Assembly (NCBI RefSeq): GCF_000332295.1
Contig: NZ_KB235930.1
Span: 4,119,895 to 4,183,894, forward strand
Source: Fortiea contorta PCC 7126
GTDB taxonomy: Bacteria > Cyanobacteriota > Cyanobacteriia > Cyanobacteriales > Nostocaceae
DNA length: 64,000 nt
Direction: 5' to 3'
Below the pieces are notes generated by a model, which was not told the origin of the DNA, did no database searches, and saw nothing but the letters and a program-made list of their open reading frames with translations. A program made the position numbers and the translations under genes. Shown here piece by piece: positions 1 to 11,345 of this stretch (positions are counted from its first letter, which is position 1; each line of letters opens with the position of its first letter).

Positions 1-1012
1 AATAATAATTATGAGTAACTTTTTGAAATTGTAACTTTTGCCAAGAAGTTTTTAAATCTGGTGGTACTGTTGACAATTCTGAGCGGCTAGCCAAAGATAA
101 ACCCAAAGATTCTATTTTTTTTAAAGCAACATTAGCTTTGCTGATTTGAGGCAGATTGCTGACGATATTATCCATCGGCAACATTAAATAAGTAAAAGTC
201 AAAATGTAGCCAGATAAAGTTTGAGGACTAATACTAATTAACTTGGGCAGAGCAAATATTAAAAAACCAATAGCGAAGAAAAACAGGAGCTTACCCCAGC
301 TAGTAGTGGTGGCAAATAGAGTTAGTCCATCCACATTGTGACGCCGAAATCTATTAGCTGCTGCTTGCAAATATTTTGACAAAAATACTTGGCGGCGTTG
401 ATAATTTAGTTTGAGTTCTTTGACTCCATCGGTAATAGTGCCTAAATGCTTGAATAGCATATCTTGGTCTTCTCTCGCCAAGGCTAAGAGTTTTCCGCCT
501 CTATTTAATAGCCACTGACAGCTACCTATTCCAACCACCATTAAACTGACTAAAATTAACAAAATTAACCAAGATAACCAAGTAATATAAACTAGACAAC
601 CTAAAACCATTGCCAAATCAATACACAAAAAAGGAATTACATACACAGAGTTAGCAACAGCTTGTACATCATCTGTTAAAGTGGCTAAAATTCTGGGACT
701 TCCTAACTGTTCTAAATGACTTAATTCCGAAGCCAATATCTGCTGACTTAAGCGCAATCTTAATTCTAAAACAGCATTTTGTGATAAGCGAATCAGCATT
801 ACTTGGGAAATGATACTGGTGATGAGAGCCACTGCTACTAGCCCTAAAAACCACCAAGCTATATATGCTATGGATATAGAAGTACCACCGTTAGCAGCAG
901 CGCTGATGAGGGCGATTAATCCAGCGCTGCTACCACCACTTAGGAATCCTGTGACAATGGCTATCGTCACCATCCTCCAAGAAGAACGTAGCAGAAAAAG
1001 AATCAGATTCAT
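1..1012 (-). CDS. ABC exporter, cyclic-peptide type (partial, N-terminal part)
   Basis: Reading leftwards from the ATG at 1010-1012, the frame stays open to the window edge (about 337 codons), so only the N-terminal part is present. It begins MNLILFLLRSSWRM and shows several long hydrophobic segments separated by polar stretches, the layout of an ABC-exporter membrane domain. The last residues visible (FQKVTHNYY) look like the first strand of the nucleotide-binding domain. From memory the pattern fits the SyrD/PvdE-like cyclic-peptide exporters, which move peptides or siderophores across the inner membrane. The Walker and signature motifs lie outside the window, so substrate class is inferred. 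No partner biosynthetic gene is visible to the right. Confidence 0.7.
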   Translation of the reverse strand, partial: MNLILFLLRSSWRMVTIAIVTGFLSGGSSAGLIALISAAANGGTSISIAYIAWWFLGLVAVALITSIISQVMLIRLSQNAVLELRLRLSQQILASELSHLEQLGSPRILATLTDDVQAVANSVYVIPFLCIDLAMVLGCLVYITWLSWLILLILVSLMVVGIGSCQWLLNRGGKLLALAREDQDMLFKHLGTITDGVKELKLNYQRRQVFLSKYLQAAANRFRRHNVDGLTLFATTTSWGKLLFFFAIGFLIFALPKLISISPQTLSGYILTFTYLMLPMDNIVSNLPQISKANVALKKIESLGLSLASRSELSTVPPDLKTSWQKLQFQKVTHNYY

Positions 1013-1253
1013 GATTACTAATGCCTAAGTTGTGAAATTTGGTCTTCTCGAAGTGAGATGGCGATCGCTATTAATGAGCCTTGACTAATATGATTTTAAA
1101 ACTATAAGTTAGCTGTTTTTTGCTGAAAAAATTTATTTGTATCATCTCACCTGAAAAGGTATGAGGTATGCCCTGACTACTCATCCCTAGTCTTTAGTAA
1201 TCTTGCTTGCTGTATACTAAGCTTTGGCGCTAGTATCTGCTTTTTAAGGCTTT

Positions 1254-2399
1254 GTGCACATGTCAATGATCGAGCTAGTGCTGTTAATTCTTTGTTTAGC
1301 AGCTGTGATCTTCTATGGCTATGGAATTTATGCAGCGATCGCTTTTATTCGCCATCCCCAGTCCATAAATTCCCAATTCCACCCAGCCATCAGCATTCTC
1401 AAACCAGTTTGTGGGCTAGATCGTGACACTCAAACCAATCTGGCGTCATTTTGTCAGCAAGATTATCCAGAATATCAGATTGTCTTTGCGGTGCGCGATC
1501 GCCATGACCCAGTAATTGCGGTTGTCGAAAAGTTGATCCTCCAGTTCCCACAGGTGGATGTGCAATTGGTCGTGAGCGATCGCATTATTGGCGCTAACCT
1601 CAAGGTCAGCAATCTGGCTAATGCTGTGGTTGCGGCTAAACATGAAGTTTTGCTGATGGCTGATAGTGATATCCGTGTGGGTAAGGACTATTTACAACGA
1701 GTAATTCAACCTTTACAAGACGACAATGTGGGTGTAGTCACTTGTTTATATCGCTCCCTAGCAGCAGGATGGGTGACAACTTTAGAAGCAGTCGGAACTG
1801 CTACTGATTTCCCCACAGGAGTTTTAGTCAGCAACCAAAATTCCGGGATAAAATTTGCTTTCGGTTCGACTATTGTTATTCGTCAACAAGTGCTAAAGGC
1901 GATCGGCGGATTTGGAGCGATCGCTGATTACTTGGCTGATGATTTCCAACTGGGATACTTACCAGCCCAAGCGGGTTACAAAGTTATACTCTCAGATTAT
2001 ATAGTTGACCATGTTTTAGAAACCAGCACTTTATTTGATGCTATTCAAAGACAAATCCGCTGGGCGCGTTGTATCCGGGTTTCCCGACCTTGGGATTATT
2101 TGGGACTACTGTTGACTCATGGTACTTGCAATAGCTTGTTGTTGTTGGTGGCTACGGGTGGTTCAACACTAGGATGGCTAGTGTTAATTATTACTTGGGT
2201 AATGCGACTGTTAATGGGTTGGGTTGTAAGCGTAAAAATTTTGCATGACCCAGTTGCCAAAAAGTTTTGGTGGGTGATTCCTGTGCGTGATTTAATTAGC
2301 TTTGTGATTTGGTGTCTAGGCTGGATGGGTAGCACAATACAATGGCGGGGACAGCAGTTGAGGCTGGGTAGGGGCGGTAAAATGACTACTGTGGTCTAA
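1254..2399 (+). CDS. hpnI: HpnI-like glycosyltransferase (GT21/GT2 family)
   Basis: This is a membrane-bound processive-type glycosyltransferase resembling ceramide glucosyltransferase and the hopanoid enzyme HpnI, which adds N-acetylglucosamine to bacteriohopanetetrol. An N-terminal membrane helix (about residues 6-30) is followed by ISILKPVCG, ASFCQQDYPEYQIVF, the D-x-D type ADSDIRVG, LADDFQLG and the acceptor-side QIRWARCIR motif, with two or three membrane helices at the C-terminus. Length (381) fits the family. The listed GTG start is followed by in-frame ATGs at 1260 and 1266, and either could be the real start. No other hopanoid gene is adjacent, so the lipid acceptor is inferred from family likeness. 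Confidence 0.72.
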   Translation: MHMSMIELVLLILCLAAVIFYGYGIYAAIAFIRHPQSINSQFHPAISILKPVCGLDRDTQTNLASFCQQDYPEYQIVFAVRDRHDPVIAVVEKLILQFPQVDVQLVVSDRIIGANLKVSNLANAVVAAKHEVLLMADSDIRVGKDYLQRVIQPLQDDNVGVVTCLYRSLAAGWVTTLEAVGTATDFPTGVLVSNQNSGIKFAFGSTIVIRQQVLKAIGGFGAIADYLADDFQLGYLPAQAGYKVILSDYIVDHVLETSTLFDAIQRQIRWARCIRVSRPWDYLGLLLTHGTCNSLLLLVATGGSTLGWLVLIITWVMRLLMGWVVSVKILHDPVAKKFWWVIPVRDLISFVIWCLGWMGSTIQWRGQQLRLGRGGKMTTVV

Positions 2400-2797
2400 G
2401 CGATCGCACGGTTTTCCCACCCAGAGTTTATTTCTGATTTCTTCAGTCTGCAAAACTCATAAATAATCTCTGCATTAAATGCCAGTTTTTATTAATAAAA
2501 TTTGAGCCAATCCTCCAGAAAGTTATGTAAATGAGCCGGAATTCAAATAGAATAATTGATATAAACTCTCATTATGACATCTAGTTAAATCACAATTCAG
2601 TACTAAAAGGTGCTTTTAAAAACAAGCGATTCTATCTTCAGATAGATGTCTTGGTTAATTTTGAATCTCAAATGTTGTCTTTGGTGTCAAGCTTTAGAAA
2701 TAAAAATACAGATAAACATTGCATTTCTCAAAAAAATTGTTATATTAATTTACATAGACGCAATAATTATTCGTAAATCCAATTTGGAGTACTAACC
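2400..2797. other. Intergenic region upstream of the Hli gene
   Basis: This AT-rich stretch of about 400 bases follows the glycosyltransferase stop, which is itself followed by a HIP1-like 'gcgatcgc' at 2400. It must contain the promoter of the small light-stress gene at 2798, with a purine-rich 'ttggag' about 10 bases before its start as a possible ribosome site. I see no further gene or clear repeat. Confidence 0.5.
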
Positions 2798-2977
2798 ATG
2801 ACAGACACAACAAGAATCGCGGCTCCTGTAGTTGAAGATCGTAATGCTTGGCGCTGGGGCTTTACTCCACAAGCAGAAATTTGGAACGGTCGCTTGGCGA
2901 TGATCGGTTTTCTCGCAGCTGCTTTGATAGAATTGTTCTCTGGTGAAGGCTTTTTACACTTCTGGGGCATTCTCTAA
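2798..2977 (+). CDS. High-light-inducible protein (one-helix CAB/ELIP/HLIP family)
   Basis: A 59-codon gene beginning [18 protein letters not shown]. It contains one membrane helix with the chlorophyll-binding signature [12 protein letters not shown] (E-x-x-N-G-R), then [15 protein letters not shown]. This is the standard layout of cyanobacterial Hli/Scp proteins, which bind chlorophyll and carotenoid in the thylakoid membrane and protect photosystem II assembly intermediates under excess light. Length is typical (about 50-70 aa). The gene stands alone and is followed directly by a strong hairpin terminator. Which Hli subtype it is cannot be told from this sequence alone. Confidence 0.93.
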   Translation: MTDTTRIAAPVVEDRNAWRWGFTPQAEIWNGRLAMIGFLAAALIELFSGEGFLHFWGIL

Positions 2978-3005
2978 GCTTTAATATTCAAGATAAGTCA
3001 CGCAT

Positions 3006-3046
3006 AAAAAAAGCCTGGAAGTGAACTTACACTTCCAGGCTTTTTG
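3006..3046. terminator. Rho-independent terminator (bidirectional) between hli and sigA
   Basis: A near-perfect inverted repeat with arms AGCCTGGAAGTG and CACTTCCAGGCT and a 6-nt loop is flanked by A-run on the left and T-run on the right. It can therefore end transcription from hli (plus strand) and from sigA (minus strand, stop at 3104). Confidence 0.9.
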
Positions 3047-3103
3047 TTTTTTGTTTATGTGCCATTTGTCATACAATCTAGACAAATGACACAGAACTAA
3101 TCT

Positions 3104-4276
3104 CTAGCGGATATATTCCTTGAGAACGCTGTTACGATTTGGGTGACGTAACTTACGGAGAGCCTTCGCCTCAATTTGACGAATCCGTTCACGAGTAACA
3201 TTAAAAATCTGTCCAATTTCCTCAAGAGTCTTCATTCGTCCGTCATCTAAGCCATAACGAAGTCGGAGAACATCTCTTTCCCTGGGGCTGAGACTATCAA
3301 GGACTTTTTCCAAATCTTCACGAAGGAGATTTTTGGAAACTTGGTCTTCTGGTGTCTCACCGTCGGATTCAATAAAATCGCCCAATCGGGAGTCTTCTTC
3401 TTTCCCTATGGGCGTTTCTAGTGAAATAGGTAATTGAGCGGATTTAGCAATAAACCGCAGTTTCTCAATAGTCATTTCCATGCGAGTCGCAATTTCTTCT
3501 TCGGTGGGTTTGCGACCCATTTCTTGAGAAAGCAGCTTGGTGGTTTTCTTGATCCGTGAGATAGTTTCGTATAGATGAACTGGGAGACGGATAGTGCGAG
3601 ATTGGTCAGCTATTGCCCTGGTAATTGCTTGACGAATCCACCATGTAGCGTATGTAGAAAACTTATAACCCTTTTCATGGTCAAACTTTTCTGCGGCGCG
3701 AATCAAGCCAAGACTACCTTCTTGAATTAAATCTTGAAAAGATAAGCCCCGATTCATGTATTTCTTGGCAATTGAAACCACAAGGCGGAGGTTAGATTGC
3801 ACCATCTTATCTTTCGCCCTCCGACCAATATGTAGGCGGTAGCGAAAGGCTGGTAATGGTAGTTGTACAGCTTCTGCCCATTCACTATCTTTAGGGTCAC
3901 GATCCAACTGTTCTGAAAGTCTTTCTCGTACCCTTTCTAATTCCAACAAATCGGCAATTTTCCGCGCCAATTCGATTTCTTCATCTGCTCGTAACAGACG
4001 AATTCGACCAATCTCTTGTAGGTAAAGGCGAATCGAATCTTCGGTGTAATGCTTTTTTTTACTTTGTGTCCGACGACGCGATTTAGCGGCTTTTCCAGAC
4101 TTTGCGTCGTCCTCATCAGACTGAGGCTCTAAAAACTCATCAATTTCGCCATCATCGGTGATCAGCAAGTCCTCTTCATCGTCTATTAAGAGTTCTTCTA
4201 ACTCGAGCTCAGGCTGATTTATCATTTCTAGGTCAGGCTGATAAATGCTTTCGAGTACGTTGTTAGCCTGGTTCAT
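3104..4276 (-). CDS. sigA: Principal RNA polymerase sigma factor SigA (RpoD)
   Basis: Group 1 sigma-70 factor of 390 residues. An acidic N-terminus (many Glu/Asp to about residue 60) and a basic patch precede region 1.2 ([18 protein letters not shown]). Region 2 contains [18 protein letters not shown] and [13 protein letters not shown], which contact and melt the -10 element. Region 3 follows, and region 4 has the helix-turn-helix [19 protein letters not shown] for the -35 element. Region 1.1 is short, as in other cyanobacterial SigA proteins. It directs housekeeping transcription. The ATG at 4276 is preceded by GAGGAA at a suitable distance. A tiny upstream reading frame overlaps this start, and a long gene-free leader region lies upstream; both are listed separately. 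Confidence 0.97.
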   Translation of the reverse strand: MNQANNVLESIYQPDLEMINQPELELEELLIDDEEDLLITDDGEIDEFLEPQSDEDDAKSGKAAKSRRRTQSKKKHYTEDSIRLYLQEIGRIRLLRADEEIELARKIADLLELERVRERLSEQLDRDPKDSEWAEAVQLPLPAFRYRLHIGRRAKDKMVQSNLRLVVSIAKKYMNRGLSFQDLIQEGSLGLIRAAEKFDHEKGYKFSTYATWWIRQAITRAIADQSRTIRLPVHLYETISRIKKTTKLLSQEMGRKPTEEEIATRMEMTIEKLRFIAKSAQLPISLETPIGKEEDSRLGDFIESDGETPEDQVSKNLLREDLEKVLDSLSPRERDVLRLRYGLDDGRMKTLEEIGQIFNVTRERIRQIEAKALRKLRHPNRNSVLKEYIR

Positions 4277-4290
4277 GCCGCGTTCCTCAT
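4273..4290 (-). other. Mini-ORF overlapping the sigA start (ATGA)
   Basis: Just upstream of sigA the minus strand reads ATG AGG AAC GCG GCA TGA, a five-codon frame (MRNAA) whose TGA shares bases with the sigA ATG. An AAGGAG lies one base before the mini-ORF ATG, which is too close for ordinary initiation. The arrangement could couple sigA translation to the mini-ORF or could be chance. Confidence 0.3.
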
Positions 4291-5724
4291 GCTCCTTGCA
4301 GAATCAATTACTCAAGATGTGCTTACTGCTCATCATAAATGAGCTAGTTTCAAAGCTGAAAATATTGTTTTTGGCTAATTTACCAACAATATTTTCGGCG
4401 TTTTTGTCTCTCCCTTAAAGGAGTTTATTACTAAGTGTGAAAACCGCTGTAAAAGCTGCTCTGCCCACTTCAGTAAAAGCTATATGTGTTGCTTTCGCAC
4501 ACAACCTTACAACTGACTGGTCAAAAAAAAGACACGTCTTGATCAAAAAACTCACTACGACAAACAAAAGGATGTGGTTGTCGGCAGATTTTCTGACTAA
4601 AGACTGTTCCGATTGTAGCCTGTTTCACAGAAATTGCACTCTTTTTGTGTGTTAATCATCAAGTCATTTAGTAAGTTAAAGCCACCATCATCAAAAAGAC
4701 TTGAGAAAGGGTGCTTGTACCTGGAAATCTTTTTGAAAACTTTTTGGAATTTTAGTGGCATTCTCATTACATTAAGATGAAGACAAACATGCCAGTGAAT
4801 GATTTTTAGTATGATGCACAATATCAATCACTTAGCAATAGCGCATTTTATGTTAACTCAGGTGGTCAGCATTAGTGCACCCATTTTTACATTTCCTTTA
4901 TAAATAACCAACTCCGTAGACAAAGGTAATACTTTTGGCAGTTTATATACAGCAAGTATGATGGTGCTTGCTTTTAGGAATTCTGCCTTGTACATACCAA
5001 TACCTAAACTGATGAGTAAGGGTTGTGGCGAAATCAGCCAGAAGACAGTCGAATGAAAATTTAACTGATTTGGCCTTATTCACACGTTAGCGCACTGCTG
5101 ATAATTCAGCTTGATCAAGCTTGACACACTTTTTTTGAGCCATACAACGACATTTTAATCAATTGATCAAGGATTTGACATTGAGGATGATTAATATTGT
5201 CGTACTGTAAGGTAAAAGTGTATCGTACATATCTACAATCTTGGTCGCCAATACGGCAAAATTATGATTGTAAAGGTCATTTGACAACAAAATTGTATTT
5301 ACTGTTAGCAATGAGAAATAGCAACACAAAAAAGTTGGCTAGTTGCTTTTCTACCATGTTCTTCAAGAAATACACTTAATTGTATGTGAGCTTTAAGGCT
5401 TTCAAACTTATGAGAAAAATTACTTGTATTTATTCTTACTTGGCATACTTAACTAGATGTTGTTTGATAGATGATAGAGTTTAGCTCTTTTGAGGATAAC
5501 AAATGTTGTTTTAACTCCTGAGCTAAATCAATTACTAGCCGTAGAGCAATAATTTAAGGCTCTACTGACTTGCACAATTGTTATACTTATTTTTACTTAG
5601 TTTTTCAATGTTCATATATCTTATTAAATAATCTTAATCTACGTAATCATCTCAAATAGATTTTCCCCGGTATTTCTTTGTGTTTATCCCCTAAATCAAA
5701 CCGGGGAACCGTAGTATGACTAAA
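4277..5724. other. 1.45-kb gene-free region upstream of sigA
   Basis: No supportable protein gene lies between sigA and the convergent end of the fasciclin gene. The few open frames (for example 4437-4655 and 5197-5379) have no recognisable domains, no convincing ribosome sites and biased composition. Both flanking genes are on the minus strand, so the sigA promoter(s) lie here. Primary sigma genes in cyanobacteria can have several promoters and long leaders. A non-coding RNA is possible but I cannot identify one. Confidence 0.5.
4359..4395 (-). promoter_or_regulatory. Inverted repeat in the sigA leader
   Basis: Arms AAAATATTGTT (4359-4369) and AACAATATTTT (4385-4395) form an 11-bp AT-rich stem around a 15-nt loop, about 85-120 bases upstream of the sigA ATG. 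It could be a transcript hairpin or a protein-binding dyad. Nothing in the sequence decides between these. Confidence 0.35.
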
Positions 5725-6423
5725 CTACTGCCTTGTAGGGTTAGTTTTCAAACTGACTTTAAACCCTGTGGGCACAATCACCTGATCAACTATGTGAATC
5801 ACGCCGTTACTGGCTGGGATATCTGCCTGAGCTACTGTAGCACCATTAACGGTAATTGTGTTGCTGGCACGGTCTACCTTGATTGTTACTGGACTACCCT
5901 CAAGGGTTTTAACTTGACCAGATTTAAGTTCAGTAGCGGTAATCCGCCCTGGGATAACGTGATAAGACAAAAGCTGCACTAATTTTTGCTTATTTGCTGG
6001 CTTGAGGAGATTGTCTAAAGTTGTTTTTGGCAAAGCTGCAAAAGCGGCGTCAGTGGGTGCGAAAACTGTGTAAGGCCCTGGTGCAGATAGCCTGTCAGTT
6101 AAGCCTGCAGCTTGTACAGCTTTAGCTAGGGTTTGAAACTGTCCCTGATTGGCTGATGACTGTAGCTGTTGTACTAAATTTTGGTTGGGGCTAGCAGTGG
6201 GAGTGGCTGTGATTGTAGGAATGGGTGTTGTTGGTGTTTGCGTCACGGGAGGGACGGTAGTTGTTGGTGTTTCTGCTAAAGGAGAGGCGGTAGTTGTTGT
6301 TGGTGTTTGCGTCACGGGTTCAGCACAGGCGGACAAAGCTAGAAGGCTACATCCACCAACAATATTGAATAAAGCTTTGCGTACAATTCCTTTGCTCGTT
6401 TTCATAGGTTCATATAAAGACAA
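5725..6423 (-). CDS. Fasciclin (FAS1)-domain lipoprotein
   Basis: A 232-residue exported protein. The N-terminus has a basic start, a hydrophobic core and the lipobox LALSAC, so it should be lipidated at Cys and anchored on the membrane. Residues about 35-80 are a Thr/Pro-rich low-complexity linker made of TPTT-like repeats. The rest is a single FAS1 domain with TVFAPTDAAFAALP, LVQLLSYHVIPGRITATEL, ASNTITVNGATV and the end motif NGVIHIVDQVIVP. FAS1 domains mediate adhesion or ligand binding in cell envelopes; the partner is unknown. It is monocistronic by position. Confidence 0.92.
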   Translation of the reverse strand: MSLYEPMKTSKGIVRKALFNIVGGCSLLALSACAEPVTQTPTTTTASPLAETPTTTVPPVTQTPTTPIPTITATPTASPNQNLVQQLQSSANQGQFQTLAKAVQAAGLTDRLSAPGPYTVFAPTDAAFAALPKTTLDNLLKPANKQKLVQLLSYHVIPGRITATELKSGQVKTLEGSPVTIKVDRASNTITVNGATVAQADIPASNGVIHIVDQVIVPTGFKVSLKTNPTRQ

Positions 6424-6550
6424 TTATTGATAATAGTTAATAAATTTCCGGTGTCTGTCCCTCAGTCTAATGACGTAGTTTGCAGAAACTGTAAGCTTTC
6501 ATGAGCAAAGTTAGCTAATTTCTTATTTCGTCATCAGCCAAAAGAAACGA

Positions 6551-6598
6551 ATAAAAAAGGTAATGGGTGATTGGTCTAACGCTCTCACCCATTACCTT
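6551..6598 (-). terminator. Terminator downstream of gyrB
   Basis: Arms AAGGTAATGGGTGA (6557-6570) and TCACCCATTACCTT (6585-6598) form a 14-bp stem. On the minus strand it is followed by a T-run (complement of aaaaaa at 6553-6558), about 45 bases past the gyrB stop. Confidence 0.88.
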
Positions 6599-6640
6599 GA
6601 TCAGTCTGGTTTCTTTTGTCTATTCGTGTAGCAGCAAGGC

Positions 6641-8632
<1,992 letters not shown>

Positions 8633-8803
8633 TCACTCCAAAATTTTAACACAAAAGCCTTGGTGGCGTCTGTAGAGCAATTTGATGGGAAGTTTGTACG
8701 GGGGTTGCAACCCTTTATGATATTCAGACGTGGAGGGATGGAGAGAATGGGAGTGTTCAGGGAGCAAGGAAGAGAAAAACAAGTAACTAATGACTAATGA
8801 CAA

Positions 8804-9697
8804 ATGACTAAATTGATTGTAATTTGTGGCGCGACGGCGACGGGTAAATCTGGCTTGGGGTTGGGTTTGGCTATGGGACTGGGTGCTGTGATTCTCAGTG
8901 CAGACTCTCGCCAAGTGTACCGTGAGTTTGATGTTGGTACTGCAAAACCAACAAGGGGAGAACAAAAATTAGTGCCCCATTATCTCATAGATATTTGCGA
9001 CCCGACAAATACGATGACGGTAGCAGATTATCAAGTGCAAGCGCAAGCTTTAATTTCTTCTTTCCCTGATACTCCTGTTTTGCTGGTAGGAGGTACAGGT
9101 TTATACATTCGTTCTGTTGTCCAAGGGATGAAGATTCCCAGAGTAGCAGCACAACCAGAATTGCGATCGCAACTGACATTTTTTGAACAAACGCAGCTTT
9201 ACGCTATGTTACAACAAGTTGATCCCGTTGCCGCCCAAAAAATTCATGCTCACGATTCGGTACGGACTCTTAGAGCCTTAGAGGTGTATTATGTTACGGG
9301 AATTCCGATTTCAGAACAACAAGGAGAGAATCCACCAAATTATCCAATTTTACAAATCGGGTTAGATGGGAATGTTGAACGATTAGGTGAACGGATTCGA
9401 CAACGTACTGAACAGATGATCACAAACGGTTTAGTTAGCGAGGTTGAGTATCTTTGTCACAAATATGGAGCTGATTTAAATTTGTTAGATACTTTAGGCT
9501 ATCAAGAAATTAAGCAATATTTGACTGGAGAAATTTCCCTAGATGCAGCTAAAGAATTAATAGTTTTGCACACGCGACAGTTTGCAAAGCGACAACGGAC
9601 TTGGTTTCGTGCATATCCTCAAATTGAGTGGTTTGATCTAGAGCACCCTAATTTATTAAACGTTGTTTTGCAGCGAATACAGGAATTTATTTCCTAG
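8804..9697 (+). CDS. miaA: tRNA dimethylallyltransferase
   Basis: MiaA transfers a dimethylallyl group to N6 of adenosine-37 in tRNAs reading UNN codons. The P-loop GATATGKSGLGLGLAM near the N-terminus, SADSRQVYREFDVGTAKPT, the PHYLIDICDP motif, LVGGTGLYIRSVVQG and the end motif HTRQFAKRQRTWFR are all present. The 297-residue length is typical. It is divergent from gyrB with a 225-base gap that carries a short 'taatgacaaatgac' tract (8770-8800), a dispersed cyanobacterial motif. The gene starts directly after that tract and no strong ribosome site is seen. Confidence 0.96.
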   Translation: MTKLIVICGATATGKSGLGLGLAMGLGAVILSADSRQVYREFDVGTAKPTRGEQKLVPHYLIDICDPTNTMTVADYQVQAQALISSFPDTPVLLVGGTGLYIRSVVQGMKIPRVAAQPELRSQLTFFEQTQLYAMLQQVDPVAAQKIHAHDSVRTLRALEVYYVTGIPISEQQGENPPNYPILQIGLDGNVERLGERIRQRTEQMITNGLVSEVEYLCHKYGADLNLLDTLGYQEIKQYLTGEISLDAAKELIVLHTRQFAKRQRTWFRAYPQIEWFDLEHPNLLNVVLQRIQEFIS

Positions 9698-9751
9698 TTT
9701 AAGAGATAAAAAAACAGTCAATATTTACCACGTGTTTTACATCTTTATTAT

Positions 9752-10486
9752 ATGATTAACAATAAAATTAATCTTTTTTTATTGATTTCTATAGGTTTAA
9801 ATATTTTGCTGTTATCACTCAATTTATTCCTAGCCAAAACTTACGGTTTATTATCTCCAATTAAAAGTTATTTGCCTGATATTTTTAAAAAGATTGACAG
9901 TGGCTATTCAGTTTATTATGTACATAAAAAAAGCCAGTTTGAACTATTAGTAAAATCAGAAAATACAGTCATATTTTTAGGTGACAGTATCACTGATGAA
10001 GGTGAATGGACGGAATTACTGGGTAAATCTTACGCCAAAAATCGAGGAATTTCAGGTGATACAACGGTTGGAATATTAAATCGCCTTCCAGAAATCATAG
10101 AGTCAAAACCGCGCCAAATCTTCATGATGATTGGTATCAATGATTTGAACAATCAAGGCAAATCCATCAACCAAACTTTAACAGATTATCAAAATATTTT
10201 GATTGAATTAAAAAATCAAACCCCGAACACAGAAGTATTTATTCAAAGTGTTTTACCTGTTAACAATAAAATCAGTCGTTATTGGCAAAATAATCACAAC
10301 ATAATCAAGTTCAATCTCGCTTTGAAAGAATTAGCACAACAATATAAATATCAATATATTGATATATTTTCACATTTAGCAGATTCAGAACATCAATTAG
10401 AAGATCAATATACTCTAGATGGGTTGCATTTAAATGGTCAAGGATATTTGGTATGGAAAAAGGTGATTGAAAAATATGTCGAATAA
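9752..10486 (+). CDS. SGNH/GDSL-type hydrolase, membrane-anchored
   Basis: A 244-residue protein with one N-terminal membrane helix (about residues 6-30). An esterase/lipase-fold domain of the GDSL family follows. The four blocks are visible: FLGDSITDEGEW (Ser), NRGISGDTT (Gly), MMIGINDLN (Asn) and the C-terminal DGLHLNGQGY (Asp/His). The enzyme probably removes acyl or acetyl groups outside the cytoplasmic membrane; the substrate cannot be read. It follows miaA by 54 bases on the same strand, but its AT-rich codon use differs noticeably from miaA, so separate origin or regulation is possible. Confidence 0.87.
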   Translation: MINNKINLFLLISIGLNILLLSLNLFLAKTYGLLSPIKSYLPDIFKKIDSGYSVYYVHKKSQFELLVKSENTVIFLGDSITDEGEWTELLGKSYAKNRGISGDTTVGILNRLPEIIESKPRQIFMMIGINDLNNQGKSINQTLTDYQNILIELKNQTPNTEVFIQSVLPVNNKISRYWQNNHNIIKFNLALKELAQQYKYQYIDIFSHLADSEHQLEDQYTLDGLHLNGQGYLVWKKVIEKYVE

Positions 10487-10500
10487 TAAATCGTGTGAAA

Positions 10501-10533
10501 ATAGCCTGTAGAAACGACTATCAAACAGGCTAT
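10501..10533. terminator. Hairpin between convergent SGNH and Uma2 genes
   Basis: Arms ATAGCCTGT (10501-10509) and ACAGGCTAT (10525-10533) surround a 15-nt loop just after the SGNH hydrolase stop. The T-tract after it is weak, so efficiency is uncertain. Confidence 0.45.
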
Positions 10534-10553
10534 ACTAATTTGTCAGCAATGAA

Positions 10554-11345
10554 TTATAAACTATCCGGATCTATCCCCATAGCCCGCAATCTTTCTGCTA
10601 ATAATTGAGCGCGTTGCTCTGCTTGTTCAGCTCGTTGACGTTCTTGTTCAGCTCGTTGACGTTCTTGTTCAGCTCGTTGACGTTCTTGTTCAGCTCGTTG
10701 ACGTTCTTGTTCAGCCCGTTGACGTTCTTGTTCGGCATATTCATCACCAGTGAGCAAAACATTACCATCTTGATAGCACCAGCGTAACCAAATATCCTGT
10801 CTTGCTTCAAATTTACCTTCCCATAAAGTTACACCTAAACCAACTTGTTCTAACCAAGGTTCTGAAATTTCTGTGTAGTATCTACCCCTAAGTTCATAAA
10901 CGCGCAGTACGTTTTCTCCTAATTGTTGATTTGGGTCATAAACGATATAGTAACTAGCCCGCATATTTTCATAAATTTGCAGCTTTTTTCCCAGTTCATC
11001 ACCTTGTTTATTGGAAACAATTTCGATGACAACTTCCGGTGTTTTCCCAAAACGCCAAACCATATAACAACGATTTTGTTTTTCCCACCAATTTTCAGGT
11101 ACTTGGACATCCAAGCTGAGAAAGACATCTGGTACAATAGAGGGCTGTAAGTCTGTGTAGTAAATACCTACATTAGCTTCAGCTAAAAAAGTCTGATTTT
11201 GTAAAGAACTGTAAAGAGAACTGATTAAAAGGCGTTGTTGTTTGGCAGATGCAAAATTATCCACAGGTGTATCATCTTCAGTGACTAGCTGGTTAGCATC
11301 TGGCACATAGTAATCATCATCATTGATTAGAACTTGCTGAACCAT
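10554..11345 (-). CDS. Uma2-family (DUF820) restriction-endonuclease-fold protein with heptad tail
   Basis: Residues about 1-190 are a Uma2/DUF820 domain, a PD-(D/E)XK-nuclease-like fold greatly expanded in cyanobacteria. Signature parts include the PSIVPDVFLSLDV region, PEVVIEIVSNKQGDELGKK (E-I-V-S-x-x) and YYIVYDPNQQ. Residues about 205-255 are a highly regular heptad repeat (EQERQRA) ending in AQLLAERLRAMGIDPDSL, a common C-terminal tail in this family that should form a coiled coil. The biological role of Uma2 proteins is not established. It is monocistronic and convergent with the SGNH gene. Confidence 0.9.
   Translation of the reverse strand: MVQQVLINDDDYYVPDANQLVTEDDTPVDNFASAKQQRLLISSLYSSLQNQTFLAEANVGIYYTDLQPSIVPDVFLSLDVQVPENWWEKQNRCYMVWRFGKTPEVVIEIVSNKQGDELGKKLQIYENMRASYYIVYDPNQQLGENVLRVYELRGRYYTEISEPWLEQVGLGVTLWEGKFEARQDIWLRWCYQDGNVLLTGDEYAEQERQRAEQERQRAEQERQRAEQERQRAEQERQRAEQAEQRAQLLAERLRAMGIDPDSL
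10625..10729. repeat. 21-bp tandem repeat inside the Uma2 gene (five units)
   Basis: Five successive 21-base units (gttcagctcgttgacgttctt; the last differs by one base) encode the EQERQRA heptads on the minus strand. Near identity at silent sites points to recent slippage or recombination, so copy number probably varies between strains. Confidence 0.92.

Noticed and set aside
4437-4655. 72-aa frame upstream of sigA
   Set aside because: GTG start without ribosome site, odd composition and no recognisable domain.
10605-10810. Frames in other phases across the Uma2 repeat (LNKNVNE repeats; FLFSSLT repeats)
   Set aside because: Open only because the 21-bp repeat lacks stops in several frames.
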